NCBI GenBank assembly: GCA_973895155.1
Contig: OZ316893.1
Coordinates: 4,340,001 to 4,404,000 of the forward strand
Source: Marsupella aquatica
Lineage: Eukaryota > Marchantiophyta
DNA length: 64,000 bases
Direction of reading: 5' to 3'
Positions 55,876 to 64,000 of this stretch are shown in pieces. A program made the position numbers and the translations under genes. Under the pieces are notes generated by a model. It ran no database searches. It was not told the DNA's origin and was given only the letters and a program-made list of their open reading frames with translations. The first letter of the stretch is position 1; every line of letters starts with the position of its first letter.

Positions 55876-58800
55876 ATGAGAACTAGAAGAGAGAGCTATC
55901 CATCCCCTTCCGATGGAATTACATATACAATCCGGCCTCAGCAGAAAAAGAGGCGGCTTGAGGGAGGAGAGGGTTGTGGAAGACCCTGGAAGCTTACTTT
56001 TCCGAGTACAAAAAGGCTCAGTTGCAGTGGATTCGACAACCTCCCCGAAGACCTGCTCATTATTGTTCTCTCGTCCCTGAGTTCCACCGCTTCCACTCCT
56101 GCTGACCTCGTCAACGCCATGCTAGTGTACGTTCCTTGTGACTCGTTCTGTAAAGCCTGTCTCGCTCCTTCAATGCCTTTTTGCCACCTTACTGCCTTTT
56201 CGTATGGCTTATCACCATTTGTGCTCGTTTTCATTCTGTGGTTCATGTCAAACTTGCCATCATTCGTCCTCGTCGCTTGTGCCGAAGTTACCTTGTGTAG
56301 CCGCTCTTCGTCCCACTTCTGGACAGTCTCTTGCTAAAGCTTTTGATTCAATGCTTGGATTCTCATCCGATCTTATCTAAACAGCGTCTTTTGCTGGAGT
56401 TTCGAGTTTTGCGTGATGTCTCGTCTGCCACTTCTGCAACCCTCTGTGTCCCATGTGGGTTCTTGAACTCACAAGCTCGAATCTCTCCCTTTGCTGCGGG
56501 AGCAGCGGACTGCGAAGTCTGTTCAGTCTACTTCTTTCTATCGGTCCTGTTCCTTGTGGATCCTGTTGTCTAATTTGTATTCAAAATACTGTTTCGTCAT
56601 ATTGTCGTTGAGTAGGTCAATTGTTACTGCGAAGTCCCTACGCACTAAGCCTATTTCGGAGGGTTGCACATTTCTACACTCGTCACTCGGGAGCACCCGG
56701 TCCTGCACGGCAATTTCTGAAGCTGCTTTGCTCTTTAACATGTCTGATGAATGTGAGCTGGCGCTAGGTTGGGCTCTCCTCGAAACGACGAGGTGTGGCA
56801 TGATTTGAGCGTCATTGCGCAATCTTCTCATGAATTTTATTGACTTCAAATGCTAGCTTGAAGCCGTGTACAGTCGGTTGATCCGCTTTGTTCGTTGTCT
56901 TACAACGGAAGATGCAGAGTTTGTTAGGAAAGATTGCCGGCCTGACTGTCCGTTTTGGGGTTCGTCTGAGTTCCTCGAGTGTGTGATTAAGCCAAAGGTT
57001 CTTCTATTGGTTCCTCGCGAACGAGTTATCCGTAACAGTCTGCTCAATCGGCTGGGTCCCGGATGTTGACTGCTGCCACAATTGTGTTGCACAACTGGTG
57101 AGATTGACTTGAGGGACTTCCCAACCTGGCTGAGTTGCATGAAGAGTTTATGAGCTTCTCAATGAGCTGGGCTGCGCTGGAGAAGTTGGAGATCCAGCTC
57201 ACGGACCCGGTTTTTTCTCTTAGTGTTTTCTACCTGCCATCTTCCAGGGACTTATACTTGAACCGGAGGTTCGACCGTTTCGTTGTTGCTACCTCCTTGG
57301 TTTTTAGATTCGGCCTCTTCGGCATATGAAGTAGACTTGTGAACAGAGCCGGACTTTACTCCCTTTCCTCTACTTCAGCTGGGACCTACCTGTTGATTTG
57401 TTCTCCACAATGGCTGGAGATGTGACTTGACTTTAAGAGCATTGCAATACCTGTGATGAGCAGATTCTCCCCGTACTAGAAGGCAAGTGAGCAATGAAAA
57501 GATTGACACAGTTGAATCAGGTCTTTTCGTCAAGAAGGTTCAAGCTGAGTTGCTTTAAAACGACGAATGCGAGAGAGGTGAAGTACATGGAGTCGATTGC
57601 TGTCCTCCCATGTCTTCTATGCTGATCATAGCGTGTGCTATGGATATGTGCCAAAGAGTATTAAAGCTCTCGCGCCACCAAGGCAGTTCTGGCCATTGCC
57701 GCATGTTCTCTCCATGCATACCTTTTTGCCTTGAACTGTCATTGTGAGTTGATTGTTCATTCAGACTGGCTAGACTCGTGATCAAGGATCGAATTTGTTT
57801 AATGGTTACAACTTTTCAAAATGAGTCGTCTGCCTGATTGAAGTTGCCACACTTTTTGAACGAAGTAGCAAGTTTGCTTTTGATGAAAACGTTCATAATT
57901 TCTTGGCCAAAATGGATATTTCCAAGTCTTTCTACTAAAGGTTGAGATTCTTTTATGTGTGTATCATATCATAATTTCATAGCCAACTTGGAAAGGAGAT
58001 CTGTTTTAGTTGAACGAAGCTTTGATTCTCTTTGTTGCCATCCAATCTTCTCGCTGAGAAATTTTGGCTGTGTTTAAAGCGCTTGACTTCGGTGGCCCCA
58101 CCCCTTCCTCTGCTTTCTGGGTTTTCCTACGAAAGAAGCTCTTTCCAAGCTTGGTCGACAAGTTGACAGACATGAGACATGCATATGGGATCATACACTG
58201 TCAGACATCTTCTTGCCGCAAAATTGTTTTCCCTTCCTTTGCTATAGTTCTGCGTTTAGATTTGATACAAGTTTTGTGGCGGTGACCGAGGAAGTTTGGT
58301 AGTAGTGCCCGTCTTCACGTTAGAAATGTCTGTTTTGGAATTGGGTATCTGCAGTAATCGGAGGTTTTGTGCAACGGCAACGCACCCCAGAGTTTTGGAG
58401 AATGCGTCCCCTGCCGCATTGGCTGTGACAGCAGCGAGCTGGTCAGACGGTGCACACCGATTTTTGAGGCAGTGTGCGGATGCTAAAAACATTGAAGCTT
58501 GCTACACCCTCGGCATGGTGAGTTGCACACAGCATGGATCAAAGGTGAATCTATGGGTCATGCATTTGAAAATCATTGGGTTGAGGCAACTTCACAAAGT
58601 GGAGAGATAATAGCCCACCAAGTCGTGTGAGAGACGAGAACTCCTTCGGATTGACTCCCAGCCAGTGAGTGCTGTAATTGTAAACGTTCAAAGATCGATA
58701 ATTGGAAGTTTTCCTTGTTTGTCTGTACAGATTCGCTTCTATTGCCTGGGGAATAGAGCAGGGGGTGCTTCCCTGATGGCAAAAGCGGCTATGCAGTCGC

Positions 58801-59588
58801 ACGCTGCTGCCCTGCACTCTCTTGCCGTGATCCAATTCAATGGCAGTGGTGGAACACGCAAAGACAAAGACCTCAAAGCTGGTGTGGCTCTTTGCGTAAG
58901 AGCTGCCACCCTTGGCCACGTGGATGCTATGAGGGAACTTGGACACTGCTTGCAGGATGGTTATGGAGTCGGACGAAATGTGTACGAAGGGCGGCGGCTT
59001 CTGCTTGAAGCGAATGCCAGAGAAGCAGCAGGTGCTGTTGCGGCTGCCACAGCTCGAATCTGTACGGAGACGGGAGTCAATCTTGCTTCCGGTACCTCAG
59101 TTATGACTTGTCGACAGGGGATGCATCGTTCTACGGTCCCTGTAAACAACAGCAGGACAGGGTCGCTGCCAAAGACTATTGGAGATGAAGCTGGACCCCG
59201 CACTGTTGACAGTGTCCCAGTAAATGGTCAGATGTACAAAGTTCTCCCGGGATGCTCACTCCTCAGTGATTTTGGATGTACAGTTTCTCCTTCAAAACTC
59301 CACATTGCCAACAAATTCCTGGTCGATTGGTTTGATTCTCACCCCCCAGCCTCCGGATTGCGCCTTTGCTCCCATGGTAATTGTGGGCGTCCTGAAACCA
59401 GGCTCCATGAATTTAGACGCTGTTCTGCTTGTGGGTGCGTGAACTACTGCTCCCGGGCCTGCCAAGCTTTGGACTGGAAGATCCGTCACAAGTACGACTG
59501 CCAACCTGTCCACGACTGGGAGGATCGTCAGGATAATGACGCCGAAGAGGACGATCAAATGGCGTTCGAGGACGACCATGAATCTTGA
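55876..59588 (+). CDS. F-box protein with Sel1-like repeats and C-terminal MYND zinc finger (3 coding exons)
   Basis: Counterpart of Arabidopsis At1g67340-type proteins; probably an SCF ubiquitin-ligase adaptor whose MYND finger binds partner proteins. Exons: 55876-56126, 58355-58517 and 58731-59588, with GT-AG introns and matching phases, giving 423 aa. Seen: basic N-terminus (MRTRRE at 1-6, KKRR near 24), F-box beginning at F53 (FDNLPEDLLIIVLSSLSS), Sel1-like helices at about 149-225 (GGASLMAKAAMQSHAAALHS; AGVALCVRAATLGHVDAM), a variable Ser/Thr-rich linker, and the MYND finger at 351-395 starting CSHGNCGRPETR with CSACG, NYCSRAC and HKYDC giving the Cys/His ligands. The acidic tail is DNDAEEDDQ. 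ATG 55843 is 11 codons upstream in frame; ATG 55876 is preferred because the family starts MRTRR. The first intron is 2228 bp, far longer than others here. Confidence 0.92.
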
Positions 59589-61582
59589 AAATTTCTTATG
59601 AACGATCATGACTATGGATGCGGGTGACGCGCTAAACTTTGAACGAAATTTAGTGGGTTAGCTAGCTGTTCTTGTGTCATTTGCTTTTGTGATGCACAAC
59701 CACAGACGACCAATGGTCGGGTTTTGTGGGATGTGTGGTACATGGCATCAGACGGACAGCAAGCCTGACAAGGCTGGTTGCTACATGGCATCCGATGGAC
59801 AACAAGCCTGGCAAGCTTGATAGAATTGTGGTAGACGAGCAGGTGGTCGTTAAAGGTTTAGTGTTAGGCTCTCATGTGATGCTTTCATTCTGGGAGATAA
59901 GTGAAGTGAAGGTTGAATGTTATCGGTGGGAGAGAAGGGTATGTTCACAGGTCTCGTCCCTGTTGTTTACCTTTCTGTTTTGGACACTCAGGTAGTGGGT
60001 TTTGTTTAAGATGGATGCCTGGCATAGTGGCTCTGCTAAGCGAGGTCTCATTGTTGAGTACCTTGTGGTCAACTCTATTGCTTAAACTTCCAGTTGGACA
60101 TCTTGCAATGGAGGGGGATGTAGTCCAGACTGGTGGACGAATATCTATTAGGTTGGGGAAGGAAGCGAGGAGTGGACAAAAATGCTAATAGGCAGTATTT
60201 GGTAACTTTCCAGCTACGGTGTCCGAAGGTGTGAGTGGGTGAGGGTCCATTTTTGCCTGTCTGACAGTGTCGTTGATGCTGGTATCTACCACAACCAAGC
60301 TTTGCTCTGGCTCTGAGGGATACCAGCAGCAGTGCACACAATGGAGAGCAATAGTGAGGTGTTCTGTACTGGAGCTGGTGCAACGGATGTGCTGTTTCCG
60401 TGGTGTAGGAAATTTGTATCCTATGACCAGAGCATATCTTTCAGATCTGGGTGGGAATGTACAGGTTGAAGGAGATTTTCAGAATGCCGTGTTTGCTATG
60501 CAAATATGCTAGACATCCTGTGAGGAATCGTGAGACATTCTGTGAGGAATGGATGATTGTTCACAGGAGGAGTCGTGAGCAATCATCCATGTTCCTTGAT
60601 AGGCTTATCTTAGAAGGGCTCTTGACCCGGTCCCAACCTATCGTAGTTGCGGCAGAGGTTTCATTAGTAAGAAGCTTTTATGTGTCCTGGGCTAATTATC
60701 ACCCTAGGCTATCTGTCCATAGCGAAGGTAAGATTGGTTCTCATCTTGTTCTGTAATTTGTTGACTATCCTAAAATCATTTTCAAATTTTTAAACAGGTC
60801 TCTCCACCGTGCTTTGTGATTGTAAACTTGTGTATTTACTTCTTAATGAGCTTTGTTTGCTGAAATAATTACGCTACGATGCCAGAGACGAATGGATATG
60901 TATTTATAGAGATAGCCATTGTTTAATCTGACGAAGCACGAAGTATTCTGAAGTCGGTAGTTTTTGCAGTGGACTGCCACAGGATGTGTAGCGAATGCCA
61001 ATTATTTCCGTCATAGCTTAGGTCAATTTGAGTCGACGAAGTTCATACTAGGCCGTGCAGTCACTCTGTAGAGGAATTTATTTTTCTGGTCACCGCGAAG
61101 GGTTCAGAGTTCTCTCGTCAAATTCGTCTGAATAGATTAGAAGCGAGCTCGGCTTGAAACGTCAGACAATGCTGGGTTCGTTTATTTTCAGCCGACACAA
61201 GGATCTGAACAACGTTAAATCAGCGAATGATTCTTGAGACCAAAATGTCATCGTAAAGATCTTAATGGTCTTTGGTTGCTAATGGTGGATCCATAGCTTT
61301 GGCAGAAGTCCTGCAAGGCCTGCAACAAGCAACTTTGATTACAGCTCACGCCGCTCTTAAGCAAATTATGGTGAATTTTTTAATCCTGTGGAGACATTCC
61401 GTTCAACTCAACCGCCATGTTATACTACAAACACTTCGCGAAGAGAGTGTTTAACCAGGGCCCCAAAGAGGGCTGACCGGGGCTGAGGAGAAACCAGGAT
61501 TCCCATCACTATTTTTCGTAGAAATTTTCGTTGCATAAGGCCATTTTCTTTTTTTCTTTTTCGAAATGACTATTACAACGCG
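59589..61582. other. 3' flank of the F-box/MYND gene and intergenic DNA
   Basis: T-rich transcribed-looking sequence follows the stop. No other gene is seen. The words ACATGGCATC.GA.GGACA.CAAGCCTG.CAAG appear twice near 59741 and 59783, a small direct repeat. Confidence 0.5.
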
Positions 61583-61678
61583 CACAACAGGAATGGCCTT
61601 TGTTTGGGTCACTGATGAACTAAGTGGACACACAACAGGAATGGCCTTTGTTTGGGTCACTGATGAACTAAGTGGACA
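61583..61678 (+). repeat. Perfect tandem duplication, 48-bp unit
   Basis: Two near-identical copies, at 61583-61630 and 61631-61678, both starting CACAACAGGAATGGCC. Confidence 0.95.
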
Positions 61679-61693
61679 GGAGGTGCTTACCTT

Positions 61694-61763
61694 ATGAATG
61701 TGATACTGGATGGGCAGAGGTACAAAGCACCTCATGAATGTGATACTGGATGGGCAGAGGTAC
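61694..61763 (+). repeat. Tandem duplication, 40-bp period
   Basis: ATGAATGTGATACTGGATGG with its following bases to GAGGTAC occurs at 61694 and again at 61734, directly after the 48-bp duplication. Confidence 0.95.
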
Positions 61764-61858
61764 GAGCCTGAATCAAAAGTATAGGTCAGTTTTTTATCAA
61801 AGATAAAAACGTTCCAATCATCCTTATTCGTAATCAATAGCCTAAATATGAAAATGAG

Positions 61859-62077
61859 GTGTCGACAGCCGATAACAATTTGATCAACGATCCACGATGG
61901 TTGACAACGGGGAAGAAAAAACATTTGTTTGAATATCGTGTGCTTGAGTTGCGAAGGAATGAAACTGCACAGAGGGGAAGAGCGATCAAGCAGCATGGCT
62001 GCTTGATTGGCGAAGAAATAATCTACGTGGATGGAGTCATAACGCGAAGCGCGCTTGATTCGGAAATCATATTATAA
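61859..62077 (+). other. Unassigned open stretch of 72 codons beside the mitochondrial insert
   Basis: Reads FEYRVLELRRNETAQ, then GCLIGEEIIYVDGVITRS, which looks coding, but the frame has no ATG at its start. It may be part of the organellar insertion or of a mobile element. No family is recognised. Confidence 0.25.
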
Positions 62078-62159
62078 ACTGCGGGGACTATTATGTCCGC
62101 AAAGGGGGTACGAGCCTCCTGGTTTAGCACTGACTGGGGCGACCTAGAGAATTAGTTTG

Positions 62160-62330
62160 GTGCCTTGGAGTGGTAATTTTAGTGCGCCTAGGAAGTCTCG
62201 TTCGAAGATGCGAAGGTTGAAAGCGATCGCCCGGATAAGACTCCTAACCCGAGGCGGGACCAGACCGCAGGGAACTAAAGCATGGAGCCTAACCGTTGTT
62301 TCGCCGCATGGCAATTTTTTTATTTTTATT
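62160..62330 (+). other. Group II intron-like sequence (possible)
   Basis: GTGCGCCTAGG at about 62180 resembles the GUGYG start of group II introns, followed by GC-rich, self-complementary sequence. It adjoins the mitochondrial fragment. No domain V hairpin was identified, so the call is tentative. Confidence 0.2.
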
Positions 62331-62402
62331 TTCGTATGCAACAGGGTCAAGCCACAGCCCCCCCTCCCAACCACGGGGGTCCGGAAGGCGAGAGGGTCCA
62401 TG

Positions 62403-62774
62403 ACCTGGGTTCCTTTCAATGTTATGTACCCACGTGCCTATAGGTATTTTGGCTAATGGTATGCAATTTCTGACCATTTGATAATATGAATCAAGTATGT
62501 ATTTATTCTCACTAGAAACGTAGTCTCCGTGTAGCCAAGCTTGGCTATCTCGCTCGGTCTCCACCCTAAGGCCCGAAGGGTCATTAGCTTTCTGGGAAGA
62601 TTGATGGTAGTTTAACGGGGTCGAAGGTTTAGACCAATGAAAATTAATCACCGTCTTGCCTACTTCCAATTTTTCACTGGCTAATATATAAGTGAAAGGC
62701 TCGGAGGTGCGTAGCACTCGATCCGAACCCAAAGCGACACGCCCCGGGCCGCCGTCTTCTCGAACCAATAACAT
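62403..62774 (-). pseudogene. rpl2: Nuclear copy of part of mitochondrial ribosomal protein L2 (rpl2)
   Basis: The minus-strand frame (open from 62906 to 62289) contains FTYILASEKLEVGKT (near 62696) and LAKIPIGTWVHNIERNPG (62456-62403). These match plant mitochondrial L2, where TYIIAS..LE.GK and GTWVHNIE..PGQGA occur in this order; plastid L2 instead has GTAIHNIE. After NPG the match stops abruptly, at an intron or a rearrangement point, and the C-terminal half with the conserved HGGGEGR loop is missing. The N-terminal RNA-binding half is missing too. It is a truncated organelle-derived insertion (NUMT) and not a working gene. The family match is from memory. Confidence 0.65.
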
Positions 62775-63030
62775 GTGAACTATGTGAAACTGGAGCGAAT
62801 CGATATACAAAAAACACGAATTAGAATTTTCTCCAGAATAGTTTCTAATACAAAATGCATTATATTTCGTCATGTGTCGAACCTGATCAAAACCAGGAAA
62901 ATGCAAAGCAAAAAAATATATTTTTTGTTTGTTTTATTTCATCGGACCCTTTCCTTCCCTTCGGCCTCCATTCGCGATGCGAATAAAACAGGAGAGAAGA
63001 AAGAAGCCACCCCACATATACCCTCCACAT
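62775..63030. other. Flank of the mitochondrial insert
   Basis: The minus-strand frame stays open to 62906 and may include more mitochondrial sequence; a T-rich tract lies at 62915-62940. Boundaries cannot be fixed by eye. Confidence 0.3.
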
Positions 63031-63275
63031 CCCTTGTGTGTGGAGTGTGGAGTGACTCGCACCACAGACTACACTCTACACACACATACATACACATATC
63101 CTTCACTCTACACACATATACATACACATATCCTTGACACCCCTCCCCTTGTGTGTGGAGTGTGGAGTGACTTGCACCACAGACTACACTCTACACACAC
63201 ATACATACACATATCCTTCACTCTACACACATATACATACACATATCTTTCACACCCCTCCCCTTGTGTGTGGAG
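63031..63275 (+). repeat. Tandem repeat, 115-bp period
   Basis: CCCTTGTGTGTGGAG occurs at 63031, 63146 and 63261, giving two full units and a partial third. Each unit holds two inner copies of the (A)CATACACATATCCTT word, so the repeat has internal substructure. Confidence 0.95.
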
Positions 63276-64000
63276 GGGGGATTAAACCTAGATTGAACCT
63301 GGGCACCTCTCCTTTCTAGGCTCATCCCTGACCATAGCCAAGGCCAGCTCGTGGGAAATGCAAGTTGTTTATTGCAAATAGTATGACAATGGACCTTCTT
63401 GCCATGTGATGTAATGATAATTACTAAAAACTAAAAACTTCAAAAATGTAAAACCACAGGATGGATGTGCTTCCTGCCCGTGCCTTCCGCGCACTTTGTG
63501 CACAATTCACCTAAGGAACGATGTTAATAAACACAATTACGTACTATCGATTTTGGAGATCAGAAATGCTTTATAAAAAGAATATGAATCGCTCAAGAGG
63601 GTGGTCCTAAAAGCATAGTGTGGCATTACTCAATCCCTGGAAACCATTTCCTTGAATACTCCTGCCGAGCCCACTGAGTTGTACGAAACTGCATCACGGA
63701 AGCAATGTCCAGCCAAGTCCTCAAATTCCCTACAACGCTGGATAGAATTACGCCTTATTTTGGTTCCTTGATTCTGTTAATCGTTTTGCCCTTTTCTTTG
63801 TGACCCTGGGTAAACATGAGGTTGGCATCCGCTTTACACCAAAAACAGCGACACACAAACCCTGTACAGGTCATTAAGCCTGAAAAGCGAGTCGCTGTCG
63901 CTGTTTAGCACTAAGCACACTACTCTCACACGGCGAAGTCACTTCAAGGTATCTACTGTAGTGCCTAGTTCAATTCTCACGACAAGTCACCGAATTGAAA
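63276..64000. other. Intergenic, no gene seen
   Basis: No frame above noise or repeat was found to the window end. Confidence 0.5.

Noticed and set aside
62289-62906. Intact transferred nuclear rpl2 gene
   Set aside because: Only a central part of L2 is present; the N-terminal and C-terminal domains are missing and similarity ends abruptly.
63285-63320. tRNA-like B box on the minus strand
   Set aside because: Imperfect B box and no acceptor stem partner.
1-64000. CRISPR arrays, bacterial operons, riboswitches
   Set aside because: Spliced plant-type genes and eukaryotic mobile elements throughout; no regularly spaced repeats with unique spacers.

Overview
The window is nuclear DNA of a land plant. 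It carries three intron-rich, plant-type genes: a plastidial lipid phosphate phosphatase of the epsilon class, a plastid-type acetyl-CoA synthetase and an F-box/MYND-finger protein. It also holds Ty3/gypsy and Ty1/copia debris with a plant-type initiator-Met tRNA primer site, a PIF/Harbinger relic, Helitron-like ends and a fragment of mitochondrial rpl2. Keeping a mitochondrial-type rpl2 segment and introns mostly of 100-450 bases would fit a bryophyte, lycophyte or fern better than a flowering plant, but this is inference and I cannot name the species.

Layout. 1-13.0 kb is a decayed Ty3/gypsy region. A pol reading frame (reverse transcriptase, RNase H, integrase), broken by two frameshifts and a stop, is followed by an unusually long accessory region. 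That region holds two diverged copies of one module, each a globular domain resembling plant transposon-associated proteins followed by a long coiled coil, and each cut by one in-frame stop. A minus-strand copia LTR with primer site lies at 13.35-13.70 kb. The LPP-epsilon gene (minus strand, 4 exons, no frame breaks) occupies 15.9-18.2 kb, followed by a PIF/Harbinger transposase relic at 19.0-19.5 kb. From 20.5 to 23.1 kb there are diverged minisatellite arrays ending in Helitron-like hairpin/CTRR termini, with a 570-bp foldback element between them. 24.5-25.65 kb is a CTG/CGATG-rich low-complexity tract. 26-33.8 kb has no gene I can identify, with a few open stretches and a diverged duplication. 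The acetyl-CoA synthetase gene (18 exons, all phases consistent) spans 34.1-40.8 kb. 41.8-51 kb is repeat-rich (116-bp tandem array, nested inverted repeats, duplications). The F-box/MYND gene (3 coding exons, one 2.2-kb intron) spans 55.9-59.6 kb. 61.5-63.3 kb has more tandem duplications, the mitochondrial rpl2 fragment and a 115-bp tandem repeat.

The three host genes are functionally independent: plastid phosphatidate dephosphorylation, acetate activation for plastid fatty-acid synthesis, and a probable SCF ubiquitin-ligase adaptor. Nothing suggests co-regulation. Coordinates of spliced genes come from joining exons by reading phase, splice dinucleotides and remembered family sequence, not from transcripts.
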